Shown in pieces: positions 1-8,337 of a stretch of 64,000 nucleotides of DNA; the first letter of the stretch is position 1; every line of letters begins with the position of its first letter. A program made the translations under genes and the position numbers. The notes under the pieces were generated by a model. That model was not told the DNA's origin. It did not search any database and was given only the letters and a program-made list of their open reading frames with translations. The stretch spans positions 1-64,000 of the forward strand of contig CAYNWB010000007.1 of assembly GCA_964400785.1 (NCBI GenBank), given 5' to 3'. Origin of the DNA: CAVQGZ01 sp964400785 (lineage in GTDB: Bacteria; Actinomycetota; Actinomycetes; Jiangellales; Jiangellaceae).

Positions 1-1509
1 AAGCACGAGTGAGGCCTGCAGCAGCGCGGCGATGCGTCCGGCAAGCTCCCGCGCCCGACCCTGGGCTGTGCCGGGGTCGCGCCCGGCCTCGGCCAGTGCC
101 GTGAGCAGGCCGGCCGTCGCCCGGTCGTACTCGGCGCTGGAACCCGAGGCCGCAGCCAGCTCCGCCTCCAGCGCCTGCACTGAGGACGGCTCGCGCGACA
201 GCACGCGCAGCAGGTCGAGTGCCTGCACGTTGCCCGAGCCCTCCCAGACGGCGTTGACGGGCGACTCCCGGTACAGCCGCGGCATGCCGCTCTCCTCCGC
301 GTACCCGTTGCCGCCGAGGCACTCCAGGGCCTCGCCGATGGCGCCGACCGACCGCTTGGTGACCCAGTACTTGGCCGGCGGCAGGGCGACGCGGCGCAGC
401 GCCGCCTCGTCGGGTGAGTCGGAGTCGAAGGTCGCCGCCAGGCGAACGGCCAGCATCGTCGACGCCTCGGACTCCAGGGCCAGGTCGGCCAGCACCGCCG
501 TCATGGCCGGCTGGTCGACCAGCCGGGCACCGAATGCCGTGCGGTGGGCGGCGTGCCAGGTGGCCTCCGCGACGGCTGCCCGCAGCAGGCTCGCCGACCC
601 GATCACGCAGTCCAGGCGGGTGGCGGCCACCATCGCGATGATCGTCGCGACGCCGCGTCCCTCGTCGCCGAGTCGCCACCCGAGCGTTGCGTCGAGCTCG
701 ATCTCGGACGACGCGTTCGAGCGGTTGCCCAGCTTGTCCTTGAGCCGCTGGATCAGGAACGTGTTGCGGGTGGCGTCCGGCAGCACCCGCGGCACGACGA
801 AGCAGGTCAACCCGCCGGGAGCCTGGGCCAGCACGAGAAAGACGTCGCTCATCGGTGCCGAGCAGAACCACTTGTGCCCGGTGAGCCGGTACACGCCGGG
901 CTCGTCGGTCGGCTCGGCGCGGGTGGTGTTGGCCCGGACGTCCGAGCCTCCCTGCTTCTCGGTCATGGCCATGCCGGCGATGCACCCGGCCTTGTTGGCC
1001 GGTGGCCGCAGCCCGAACTCGTAGCCGGTGGCGGCGAGTCGGGGAACCCACTGCTGGGCCAGCGTCGGGTCGGTCTGCAGGGCGGGGACGGCCGCGTACG
1101 TCATCGAGATGGGGCAGCCGTGCCCCGCCTCGACCTGGAACCAGGTGTGGAACCCGACCGCTCGCGCGACGTGGGCGCCCGTGCCCGCAGGCTGCGTCCA
1201 CGGTGTGCCGTGCAGCCCGTTGGTGGTGGCCACGTCCATCAGGTGGTGCCAGGACGGGTGGAACTCCACCTCGTCGATGCGGTGCCCGTACCGGTCGTGC
1301 GTCGCCAGCACCGGGGTGTAGGTGTTGGCGTCACGGCCCCAGGCGCGGGCGCCCGCGGTACCTGCCAGCCGTCCGAGCGCGTGCAGACGCTCGGCGTGGG
1401 CAGACCCGCCATGGCGGTGCAGCGCCTCCAGCAGCACGTGGTCCGAGCCCAGCACGTCGTGGCCGAGCAGCGGAGGCGTCTGGTTGGTCACCTCGTGCGT
1501 GGCAGGCAT
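1..1509 (-). CDS. AidB-like acyl-CoA dehydrogenase (C-terminus cut by window edge)
   Basis: This reads as a flavin-dependent acyl-CoA dehydrogenase of the AidB branch, the group linked in E. coli to the response to alkylating agents; the true substrate is unknown. The 503 visible residues run off the left edge with no stop. Family hallmarks include MTEKQGGSD at about residues 182-190, LKDKLGNRSNASSE at 256-269, and near the C-terminus ESPVNAVWEGSGN, all nearly as in E. coli AidB. The ATG at 1509 is chosen because a TACCGT hexamer sits 6 bp upstream, as in other leaderless-type starts here, and because the N-terminus lines up with AidB. It is divergent from the patatin gene across 66 bp. No Ada-type regulator is nearby, so regulation by alkylation is not supported by context. 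Confidence 0.9.
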   Translation of the reverse strand, partial: MPATHEVTNQTPPLLGHDVLGSDHVLLEALHRHGGSAHAERLHALGRLAGTAGARAWGRDANTYTPVLATHDRYGHRIDEVEFHPSWHHLMDVATTNGLHGTPWTQPAGTGAHVARAVGFHTWFQVEAGHGCPISMTYAAVPALQTDPTLAQQWVPRLAATGYEFGLRPPANKAGCIAGMAMTEKQGGSDVRANTTRAEPTDEPGVYRLTGHKWFCSAPMSDVFLVLAQAPGGLTCFVVPRVLPDATRNTFLIQRLKDKLGNRSNASSEIELDATLGWRLGDEGRGVATIIAMVAATRLDCVIGSASLLRAAVAEATWHAAHRTAFGARLVDQPAMTAVLADLALESEASTMLAVRLAATFDSDSPDEAALRRVALPPAKYWVTKRSVGAIGEALECLGGNGYAEESGMPRLYRESPVNAVWEGSGNVQALDLLRVLSREPSSVQALEAELAAASGSSAEYDRATAGLLTALAEAGRDPGTAQGRARELAGRIAALLQASLVL

Positions 1510-1515
1510 GCCGTC

Positions 1516-1521
1516 ACGGTA
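1516..1521 (-). promoter_or_regulatory. Putative -10 element of the aidB-like gene
   Basis: On the minus strand the hexamer reads TACCGT and ends 6 bp before the ATG at 1509. This TANNNT-to-start distance implies a transcript beginning at or near the start codon. No clear -35 is seen. Confidence 0.45.
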
Positions 1522-1575
1522 GCCCGGGTCTGTGGACCGTTCACGAGGCGCGTTGCGAGGTGTATCGCAGAAGGC

Positions 1576-2793
1576 ATGAGTGCATCCAACGAGCGAGTGG
1601 CCATCGTGCTCACCGGCGCCGCGGCGCGAGGCGCGTTCCAGGCGGGAGCCCTGTCGGTGCTGCTGCCGGCGCTGCACGCGGACGGCCTGGCGCCCACCGT
1701 CGCCGTCGGCACGAGCGCCGGGGCGATCAACGCCTCGCTGTGGGCGTCGCTGGCGCACCTTCCTCCCGGCGCGGCGGTCCAGCAGGTGCTCGACGTCTGG
1801 CAGCGCACCGACTCCGACGACATCTTCACCCACCCGCTGCTGACCCTGCCGATGACGGTCTGGGACGCGCTGCGCAGCAGCGTGGGCCTCGGTGGCGGGG
1901 TGCAGGCCCTGCTCGACACCTCGAAGCTCGTCGCCACCGCGCGCAAGGCCCTCGACGCCGACCAGATCGCCAGCAACGTCGCGGACGGCATCGTCGAGGC
2001 CGTCGGTGTCGTGGCCACCCGCATGCCGGCGGCCGCCGCACCTGCCGCGGTGTCGAGCGGACGCAGCGTGGTCTTCATGGACGCCGGCATCGATGCGTCG
2101 CAGGTGGACGACCCGGAGCGGGCGGTCGACCTGGCCGAGACGCGCATCGACGTGGCCCACGTCGTGGCCTCCTCGGCCATCCCGATGGCCTTCCCCGCCG
2201 TGTGGGTCGACCAGCCCGACACGCGCCGGGGCTGGTACTCCGACGGCGGCACCCGGCTCAACGCGCCGCTGCGCCCTGCCGTGCGGCTGGGGGCCGACCG
2301 CATCGTGGTGGTCGCAGCACACGCGGCCGAGTACGGCCGGGCGCCCGAGCCGGAGCCGGTCGGCGCCCCGGCGCCGGACGTGCTGGACTCCGCCGCCCAC
2401 GTGCTGCACTCGGTGCTCGCGGACCGGATGGTCGAGGACCTCACCGACCTGGCCCGCAAGAACGCGCTCTGCCGTGGTTCCGACACCCCGGTGCTGGGCC
2501 GCAAGGGTCACCCGCTGCGCCCGGTCGCGCTGCTGACGGTGGCGCCCGAACCGGGACAGCTCGCCGCCGAGGCGACGAGGGTGCTGGGGGAGAAGTACGG
2601 CACGTGGCCATGGTCGTGGTGGGACGACACCGGCACCTGGCTGGTGGACCGGCTGCTGCGGTCGGTGGGCGACGGGCCCGGACGTGCCGAGCTGCTGAGC
2701 TACCTGGCCTTCGAGACCGAGTACTTCGACCGTCAGATCAGTCTCGGTGCCGCGGCCGCCGAGCGGGCACTGGCGGCAGGCTGGACGTCCTGA
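1576..2793 (+). CDS. Patatin-like phospholipase family protein
   Basis: A 405-residue serine acyl hydrolase of the patatin fold, expected to cleave acyl esters of phospholipids or related lipids. It has the glycine-rich oxyanion loop GAAARGAFQAG (residues 14-24), the nucleophile elbow GTSAG (45-49, Ser47) and the second catalytic element DGG with Asp223. No signal peptide or membrane segment is apparent, so it is probably cytosolic or membrane-peripheral. The C-terminal 130 residues beyond the patatin core are not recognised. The ATG at 1576 has GAAGG just upstream, at short spacing. An in-frame reading upstream of it overlaps the divergent aidB-like gene and lacks family similarity. It stands alone between aidB and the P-type ATPase, with no obvious pathway partner. 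Confidence 0.88.
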   Translation: MSASNERVAIVLTGAAARGAFQAGALSVLLPALHADGLAPTVAVGTSAGAINASLWASLAHLPPGAAVQQVLDVWQRTDSDDIFTHPLLTLPMTVWDALRSSVGLGGGVQALLDTSKLVATARKALDADQIASNVADGIVEAVGVVATRMPAAAAPAAVSSGRSVVFMDAGIDASQVDDPERAVDLAETRIDVAHVVASSAIPMAFPAVWVDQPDTRRGWYSDGGTRLNAPLRPAVRLGADRIVVVAAHAAEYGRAPEPEPVGAPAPDVLDSAAHVLHSVLADRMVEDLTDLARKNALCRGSDTPVLGRKGHPLRPVALLTVAPEPGQLAAEATRVLGEKYGTWPWSWWDDTGTWLVDRLLRSVGDGPGRAELLSYLAFETEYFDRQISLGAAAAERALAAGWTS

Positions 2794-2865
2794 CCCAGCA
2801 CAAGCGGGGCTGGACACTAGGCTCGATCAGGACTCTGCCGCCCACTGAGAGGCAGGAACCCCGCC

Positions 2866-5589
2866 ATGCCGACCACCACCGACCGCGCCTGGTACGCCGT
2901 GGACGTCACGGACGCCGCGAGGTTGCTGCAGACGGATGCCTCCACGGGGCTCAGCAGCGACGAGGCAGCCCGCAGGCTGCGTGAGCACGGGGCCAACTCC
3001 ATCCCGAGGGAGCCCTCGCCCAGCGGCTGGGCGATCGCCCTGACGCAGCTGCGCGACCCCATGAACATCATGCTCGTCGCTGTCGCCGTCATCAGCCTGC
3101 TGATCGGCGAGGTCGGCACCGGCCTCATGGTCGGGTCTCTGGTGCTGCTGAACGTGGCGCTCGGCACCAACCAGGAGCGCAAGGCGCAGGCCAGCGTGGC
3201 AGCCCTCGACCAGCTGCAGGTGCCGACCGCCCGCGTGCTGCGCGACGGGTCGGTGACCCTGCTCGACGCGCTCGACATCGTCCCCGGGGACGTGGTCGCG
3301 CTGGAGGCCGGCGACCTCGTGCCCGCCGACGGGCGCATCGCCACCTCGGCCACGCTCGAGGTCGCCGAGGCTGCTCTCACGGGCGAGAGCGCCCCGGTGG
3401 CCAAGCACGCCGGCCCACTGCCCAACGAGGAGGTGTCGCTGGGGGATCGGCACAACATGCTCTTCCAGAACACCTCGGTGACCCGTGGGACGGCCACGCT
3501 GCTCGTCACCGCCACGGGCGCGGGTACCGAGATGGGCAAGATCGCCGGGTTGCTCACCTCGGTCAAGCGCAACAGGTCTCCGCTCCAGCAGGAGCTCGAC
3601 GGTGTCACCAAGTGGCTCGGGCTCGTCTCGTGGCTCGCCGTGGCCGTCATCGTGCTCGTCGGGTTCTTGCGCGATCTCGACTTCAGCACCCTCGTGCTGC
3701 TCGCCGTCTCCACGGCGATCGCGGCGATCCCGACGGGGTTGCCGACGTTCGTCCAGGCCATGCTGTCGGCCGGTGCCCGGCGTCTGGCCGAGGAGAAGGC
3801 CGTGGTCAAGAACCTCACCGACGTCGAGACCCTGGGCTCCACCAGCGCGATCAACAGCGACAAGACCGGGACGCTCACGCTGAACCAGATGACCGCAGTG
3901 TCCATGCTCACCGGCGGTCAGTGGTTCCGGGTCGAGGGCAGCGGCTACGGCAAGTCGGGGGCGATCCTGCACGCGGCCGGTGACCCGGTGCCCGACTTCA
4001 CCCCGCTGGCCCTCGGGCTCACGCTGTGCAGCGACGCAACCGTCGCCGACGACGGGACGGTGGTGGGGGACCCGACCGAGGCTGCCCTCGTGGTGCTGGC
4101 GGCCAAGATCGGCGTGGACGCCGAGGTGAGTCGGCGGGAGTTCCCGCGACTGGCCGAGGTGCCCTTCGACTCCGCCTACAAGTTCATGGCCACCTTCCAC
4201 ATCGCGCCGCGGCGGGAGACCGACAGGCTCGTGGAGGCGGTCAAGGGAGCTCCGGACGTCGTGCTCGACCACTGCACGTCCGCGTTCTGGCACGGCGAGG
4301 TCGTCCCCCTCGAGCAGGTGCGCAGCGACATCGAGCAGGCGAACCGGTCGCTGTCGGAGCGCGGGCTGAGGGTGCTCTCGTTCGCCGCGCGGTGGATGCC
4401 GGAGTCCGAGCAGCAGGCGGTGCAGGCCGACCCGATGGCCTACGTCGGCGACCTGACGTTCGTGTCGTTGGTCGGCATCATCGACCCCCTGCGTCCGTCG
4501 GCGAAGGCAGCGGTCTCGACAGCGCTCGCCGCCGGCATCGACGTCCGGATGATCACCGGCGACCACGCCATCACGGCCCGCGCCATCGCCGACGACCTCG
4601 GCCTCGGCGAGGGGATCATCACAGGCCGCGAGTTCCAGCGGGAGGGCGACGACCAGCTGCTGGAGCGGCTCCCGAGCCTGCACGTGTTCGGACGGGTGGC
4701 GCCGGAGGACAAGCTTCGCCTGGTCGACCTCATGCAGCGGGACGGCATGGTCGTGGCGATGACAGGGGATGCCGTCAACGATGCCGCGGCACTGAAGAAG
4801 GCCGACATCGGCGTGGCCATGGGCTCGGGCAGCGAGGTGTCCAAGCAGGCGGCGAAGATGATCCTCACCGACGACAACTTCGCCACTCTCGTCCGGGCCA
4901 TCGAGCTGGGTCGCGATGTCTACGGCAAGATCAGCGGCTACCTGAGATACCAGCTGCAGGGCCTGTTCGGCGTGCTGCTGCTGATGGTCATCGCGACGGT
5001 CTTCAACATCAACAGCGGGGTCGCGCTCACACCGGCGATGCTGCTGTTCATCAACTTCGCGATCGGCATCTTCCCGGTCGTCGCGATCATCTCCGACGGC
5101 ATCGACCCCGGCATCATGACGCTGCCGCCGCGCGATCCGAAGTCGCACGTGGTCAACCGCGGCAGCGTGCTGCGCTGGGCCGTCATGGGACTGCTGCTCG
5201 CGCTGGCGGGCACCGTCCCGCTGGTGCTCGGCCCGGACGAACCGCAGGTCGACGGCCCCTCTGTCTCGATGACCATGGCCTTCGCCATCTCCGCGCTCGG
5301 CGCGCTGGGTCTCGGCTGGGCCGCTCGTCGCGACCCCGGACGCTCCAACGAGGGCCCGCCGTTCCCGTACCTGGCCTGGCTCGGGGCGGGCGCCCTGCTC
5401 GTGGCGGTCTCGGTGGAGCTACCGATCCTTCAGGGCTGGCTGGACACGGTGGGCTTGACCGGACCCCAGTGGCTCGGCGTGATCCTGCTGGCTCTGGTGG
5501 CCCCCACCACGGCAGTCGTCGAGAAGGAGGTTCGCCGGCGACGCGTGCTCGGCGGCGAGAAGCCGTCCTTCGACTCCGTGCCGTCCTGA
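2866..5589 (+). CDS. P-type cation-translocating ATPase (P2-like, substrate unknown)
   Basis: A 907-residue integral membrane ATPase. Visible parts, in order, are an N-terminal cation-ATPase domain (about 1-65), the first two membrane helices (about 60-105), an actuator domain with TGES at 172-175, membrane helix 4 with PTGLP at 289-293, and the phosphorylation motif DKTGT with Asp332. The hinge TGDAVND follows at 633-639, then a C-terminal six-helix bundle from about 690 to 890. Overall length and order match Ca2+/H+/Na+ P2 pumps. Two departures matter: helix 4 has PTGLP where Ca2+ pumps have PEGLP, and the hinge has Ala where Gly is usual. The transported ion therefore cannot be named. A TAGGCT hexamer at 2818-2823 could be its -10, and GAGAGGCAGG lies before the ATG. 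Confidence 0.92.
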   Translation: MPTTTDRAWYAVDVTDAARLLQTDASTGLSSDEAARRLREHGANSIPREPSPSGWAIALTQLRDPMNIMLVAVAVISLLIGEVGTGLMVGSLVLLNVALGTNQERKAQASVAALDQLQVPTARVLRDGSVTLLDALDIVPGDVVALEAGDLVPADGRIATSATLEVAEAALTGESAPVAKHAGPLPNEEVSLGDRHNMLFQNTSVTRGTATLLVTATGAGTEMGKIAGLLTSVKRNRSPLQQELDGVTKWLGLVSWLAVAVIVLVGFLRDLDFSTLVLLAVSTAIAAIPTGLPTFVQAMLSAGARRLAEEKAVVKNLTDVETLGSTSAINSDKTGTLTLNQMTAVSMLTGGQWFRVEGSGYGKSGAILHAAGDPVPDFTPLALGLTLCSDATVADDGTVVGDPTEAALVVLAAKIGVDAEVSRREFPRLAEVPFDSAYKFMATFHIAPRRETDRLVEAVKGAPDVVLDHCTSAFWHGEVVPLEQVRSDIEQANRSLSERGLRVLSFAARWMPESEQQAVQADPMAYVGDLTFVSLVGIIDPLRPSAKAAVSTALAAGIDVRMITGDHAITARAIADDLGLGEGIITGREFQREGDDQLLERLPSLHVFGRVAPEDKLRLVDLMQRDGMVVAMTGDAVNDAAALKKADIGVAMGSGSEVSKQAAKMILTDDNFATLVRAIELGRDVYGKISGYLRYQLQGLFGVLLLMVIATVFNINSGVALTPAMLLFINFAIGIFPVVAIISDGIDPGIMTLPPRDPKSHVVNRGSVLRWAVMGLLLALAGTVPLVLGPDEPQVDGPSVSMTMAFAISALGALGLGWAARRDPGRSNEGPPFPYLAWLGAGALLVAVSVELPILQGWLDTVGLTGPQWLGVILLALVAPTTAVVEKEVRRRRVLGGEKPSFDSVPS

Positions 5590-5621
5590 CGGATCGAGCG
5601 ACGACGGGACATCGCGGTGGG

Positions 5622-5696
5622 TGGGCGATACTGGACTCGAACCAGTGACCTCTTCCGTGTCAAGGAAGCGCGCTAACCAGGCTGCGCCAATCGCCC
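5622..5696 (-). tRNA. tRNA-Val (anticodon GAC)
   Basis: The minus strand folds as a 75-nt cloverleaf. The acceptor stem is GGGCGAT/ATCGCCC, the anticodon arm CTTCC-TTGACAC-GGAAG carries GAC, and the T-arm contains GGTTCGAGTCC. The discriminator is A and CCA is not encoded. It is the most distal of three minus-strand tRNAs, and its 3' half closely resembles the Val-CAC tRNA at 8800. Confidence 0.95.
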
Positions 5697-5730
5697 GCTG
5701 TTCAGTTGTGGTGCTGGTGGTGCTTCTGCG

Positions 5731-5801
5731 AGGTGGAGACGGGATTTGAACCCGTGTACACGGCTTTGCAGGCCGTTGCCTCGCCTCTCGGCCACTCCAC
5801 C
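5731..5801 (-). tRNA. tRNA-Cys (anticodon GCA)
   Basis: A 71-nt minus-strand cloverleaf with acceptor stem GGTGGAG/CTCCACC and anticodon arm ACGGC-CTGCAAA-GCCGT (GCA). The T-loop is GGTTCAAATCC and the discriminator is U, as expected for tRNA-Cys. It lies between tRNA-Gly and tRNA-Val-GAC, 31 bp and 34 bp away, so the three are probably one transcript. Confidence 0.95.
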
Positions 5802-5832
5802 GTGACAAGGCCCGCCGTCACGACGGTCCTCG

Positions 5833-5905
5833 AGCGGACGACGGGATTCGAACCCGCGACCCTCACCTTGGCAAGGTGATGCGCTACCAGCTGCGCTACG
5901 TCCGC
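5833..5905 (-). tRNA. tRNA-Gly (anticodon GCC)
   Basis: A 73-nt minus-strand cloverleaf with acceptor stem GCGGACG/CGTCCGC and anticodon arm TCACC-TTGCCAA-GGTGA (GCC). The T-arm holds GGTTCGAATCC and the discriminator is U. It is the first gene of the three-tRNA unit; the promoter-like hexamer at 5936-5941 lies 30 bp upstream. Confidence 0.95.
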
Positions 5906-5935
5906 GTGCCTCCGGTGACCCGGGTGCGAGTGACA

Positions 5936-5941
5936 ACTCTA
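5936..5941 (-). promoter_or_regulatory. Putative -10 of the Gly-Cys-Val tRNA operon
   Basis: TAGAGT on the minus strand lies 30 bp upstream of the tRNA-Gly 5' end. Transcription would start about 25 nt before the mature tRNA. No good -35 is seen. Confidence 0.4.
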
Positions 5942-5964
5942 CCTGATCCGGGCGTCGAGCCGAC

Positions 5965-5970
5965 TACCGT
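5965..5970 (+). promoter_or_regulatory. Putative -10 of pabB
   Basis: TACCGT ends 9 bp before the GTG at 5980, the leaderless-type spacing. It is divergent from the tRNA -10 at 5936-5941. Confidence 0.4.
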
Positions 5971-5979
5971 GCCGTCTCG

Positions 5980-7017
5980 GTGGACAGCGCTCGGGTCGTG
6001 GCCTCAGGGGAGCCGTACGCGTACGTCGCGGGACGTCTCGCGACCGACCTTCTCGAGGTGGCCGGCGATGCCGCCGTCCTGGACACCCAGGGGTTCTGGG
6101 CCGTGGTGGGGTCGTTCGAGGGGCAGTGGACGTACGCCCGATTCGGGCGGGTGGTGCCCACGACGCCACCGTGGGCGGACGTGTCGTGGCCCGGTGTCGA
6201 CACGGCCTCCTGGACCAGCTCGCTGACCGCGGCGGAGTACGAGCGTGGTGTCACGACGATCCGAGACCGCATCGCGGGGGGTGAGGTCTACCAGGTCAAC
6301 CTCTGCCGTGTGCTGCGTGCGCCCCTGCCCGTCTCCGCCGACCTGGCGGGGCTGGCGTCGCGGCTCGCGGCGGGAAACCCCGCGCCCTACGCAGCACGGG
6401 TGTACCTGCCGGAGGCCGGTGTCGACGTCGTCAGCGCCTCGCCGGAGCTCTACCTGCGACGCGACGGTGCTCATGTCGCCTCGGCACCCATCAAGGGCAC
6501 GGGGCGCACGGTCGACGACCTCACCGAGAAGGACGTCGCCGAGAACGTGATGATCGTCGACCTGGTGCGCAACGACCTGGGCCGAGTCTGCGTCCCGGGG
6601 TCGGTCGGCGTGGACGACGCCCTGTCCGTCGAACGGCACCCGGGGCTGGTGCACCTGGTCTCGACCGTGCGGGGACGACTGCGTCCGGACGCCGGCTGGC
6701 CCGCGCTGCTGGCGGCCACGTCCCCCCCGGGGTCGGTCTCGGGGGCGCCGAAGTCGTCGGCGTTGGCCGCCATCGCCGACCTCGAGACCACCGCGCGAGG
6801 GCCCTACTGCGGGGCGATCGGCTGGGTCGACGCCGACGCGCAGCAAGCAGAGCTGGCAGTGGGCATCCGCACCTTCTGGCGCGACGGATCTTGGCTGTGC
6901 TTCGGCACGGGGGCGGGCATCACCTGGGGATCGGACCCGCGACGCGAGTGGGACGAGACCGAGCTCAAGGCCCGGCGGCTCCTAGGGTTGACAACCGTCG
7001 ACGGGAGGGTCACATGA
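5980..7017 (+). CDS. pabB: Aminodeoxychorismate synthase component I (chorismate-binding)
   Basis: A 345-residue chorismate-utilising enzyme, expected to aminate chorismate to 4-amino-4-deoxychorismate for folate synthesis with ammonia from a PabA glutaminase encoded elsewhere. The chorismate-binding domain spans about residues 90-335, with PIKGT at 170-174 and the downstream ENVMIVDLVRNDLGR and GSVSGAPK motifs. The N-terminal 85 residues form a short TrpE/PabB-like lobe, so it is shorter than E. coli PabB (about 450). The assignment to PabB rather than anthranilate or isochorismate synthase rests mainly on the coupled pabC, whose ATG overlaps this stop (ATGA). The GTG at 5980 is preceded by TACCGT at leaderless-type distance; no Shine-Dalgarno sequence is seen. 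Confidence 0.88.
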   Translation: MDSARVVASGEPYAYVAGRLATDLLEVAGDAAVLDTQGFWAVVGSFEGQWTYARFGRVVPTTPPWADVSWPGVDTASWTSSLTAAEYERGVTTIRDRIAGGEVYQVNLCRVLRAPLPVSADLAGLASRLAAGNPAPYAARVYLPEAGVDVVSASPELYLRRDGAHVASAPIKGTGRTVDDLTEKDVAENVMIVDLVRNDLGRVCVPGSVGVDDALSVERHPGLVHLVSTVRGRLRPDAGWPALLAATSPPGSVSGAPKSSALAAIADLETTARGPYCGAIGWVDADAQQAELAVGIRTFWRDGSWLCFGTGAGITWGSDPRREWDETELKARRLLGLTTVDGRVT

Positions 7018-7818
7018 CGGTGCTGTGGGTCAACGGGCGGCTGGTCGACCCTGAGACGCCGAGCGTGTCCGCCCTGGACCACGGGCTCACCGTGGGGGAC
7101 GGGGTCTTCGAGACCGTGAAGGTGACCGACGGCAGGCCCTTCGCGATGCGCCGGCATCTCGACCGGCTCGAACNNNNNNNNNNCGCCCGATCGGGCGGTG
7201 GTGACCGACGCCTGCGCCGAGGTGGTGGGTGCGTTGACGTCACGCGACGTGCACCGCCTGCGCATCACCTACACCGCTGGGCGTGGACCGCTGGGCAGCG
7301 ACCGTGCCGATGCGGTGCCGACGCTCACGGTGGCCGCATCCCCGGCCCCCGCGTGGGCGGCGGGTGCAGCGGTGGCGACCGCGCCCTGGCCGCGCAACGA
7401 GCGTGGGCCTCTGGTGGGGCTGAAGACCACGTCGTACGCCGACAACGTCGTGGCGCTGGGCTGGGCCAAGCAGCGGGGGGCCGACGAGGCCGTCTTCGTC
7501 AACACGGCGGGTCGGCTCTGCGAGGGCACGGGCAGCAACGTCTTCGTCGTGGTCGACGGCGCTCTGCTGACGCCGGGCCTGTCGTCCGGGTGCCTGGCGG
7601 GCATCACGCGCGACCTGGTGCTGGAGTGGAGCGACGCCCGCGAGGCCGACCTGCCCGGAGAGGCGCTGGCGTCGGCGTCGGAGGCCTTTCTCACCAGCTC
7701 GACGCGCGACGTGCAGGCGATCGTCGCCGTGGACGATCGTTCAGTTGCCCCAGGCCCGGTGACGGCCGAGGTCGCTGCCGAGTTCGCGCGGCGCAGCCGG
7801 CACGAGATCGACCCATGA
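7014..7818 (+). CDS. pabC: Aminodeoxychorismate lyase (class IV aminotransferase fold), interrupted by assembly gap
   Basis: A PLP enzyme that converts aminodeoxychorismate to 4-aminobenzoate and pyruvate, directly downstream of pabB with an ATGA overlap. The N-terminus (NGRLVDP, then SALDHGLTVGDGVFETVKV) and the C-terminal part carrying LKTTSYADNVVA and EGTGSNVF are typical of fold IV. A run of 10 N at 7174-7183 falls after HLDRLE, and the frames on either side differ by one. This is an artefact of placeholder length. For the reading to continue into PDRAVVTDAC the true gap must be a multiple of three, and the family suggests about 27 nt. Most likely the gene is intact in the organism. Branched-chain or D-amino-acid aminotransferase are the alternatives, disfavoured by context. 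Confidence 0.85.
7174..7183. other. Assembly gap (10 N) inside pabC
   Basis: Ten unspecified bases. Downstream coordinates and the apparent pabC frameshift depend on this placeholder. Family comparison suggests about nine residues (27 nt) belong here. Confidence 0.97.
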
Positions 7819-7837
7819 GGCTGCCGACCAGGTCAGG

Positions 7838-8248
7838 TCAGCGGCCCAGCATCTGCTCCAGCGCCGCGTCGACGTCGAGGTGGGCGCTCTCGGTGCCGGG
7901 GGGCACCAGGGCGTAGCTGCGTCCCAGAAAGTCCAGCACCTCGTCGGAGGCGGCCTCGAGGACGGCCACTCCGTCCGGGGAGGCCAGACGAAGCTGGATG
8001 GTGTGGGCGCCGAGGCCGTCGGTGCCGGGCACGACCTGCACGTCGCCGTCGCCGACGTCGTGCACCAGCCCCTCGTCGAGCAGGTCGCGCGAGAAGATCC
8101 AGCGAACGGGTCGCTCGCCGGCGAAGAACACCGCGGTCACCGCGTAGGGGTCGCGGACGTTGTACTCGAGCTCGGCGGTGAGCAGAACTGGCGTCTCGGC
8201 CCCGACCAGCGTCAGGGCCAGAGCGCTGCGCACTCCTGCGGTTTCCAT
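7838..8248 (-). CDS. SsgA family sporulation/cell-division regulator
   Basis: A 136-residue protein resembling the SsgA-like proteins (SALPs), actinobacteria-specific regulators of septum placement; SsgB, for example, recruits FtsZ in Streptomyces. Recognisable stretches are LEYNVRDPYAVTAVF (about 28-42), RWIFSRDLLDEGL (about 49-61), the SPDGVAVLEA segment and the near-terminal LVPPGTE followed by HLDVDAALEQML. The ATG at 8248 is chosen over an upstream TTG at 8308 because AGGAGG sits 7 nt before it and the upstream extension is a proline-rich non-family stretch. It converges on pabC with a 19-bp gap. Which SALP subtype it is, and whether this organism sporulates, cannot be told from here. 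Confidence 0.85.
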   Translation of the reverse strand: METAGVRSALALTLVGAETPVLLTAELEYNVRDPYAVTAVFFAGERPVRWIFSRDLLDEGLVHDVGDGDVQVVPGTDGLGAHTIQLRLASPDGVAVLEAASDEVLDFLGRSYALVPPGTESAHLDVDAALEQMLGR

Positions 8249-8325
8249 CGTCGACCTCCTGCGATCCGTGCTGACGGAGGGGTTGTTCCCTGGAGGAGGC
8301 GGAGGCAAACCTCGGCGAGGCCGTC

Positions 8326-8331
8326 TACCGT
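8326..8331 (+). promoter_or_regulatory. Putative -10 of the PGPGW protein gene
   Basis: TACCGT ends exactly 6 bp before the GTG at 8338, as expected for a leaderless transcript. Confidence 0.45.
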
Positions 8332-8337
8332 GGCGAT

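Noticed and set aside
7014..7818. pabC as a frameshifted pseudogene
   Set aside because: The frame change coincides exactly with the N placeholder, and both halves are well conserved.
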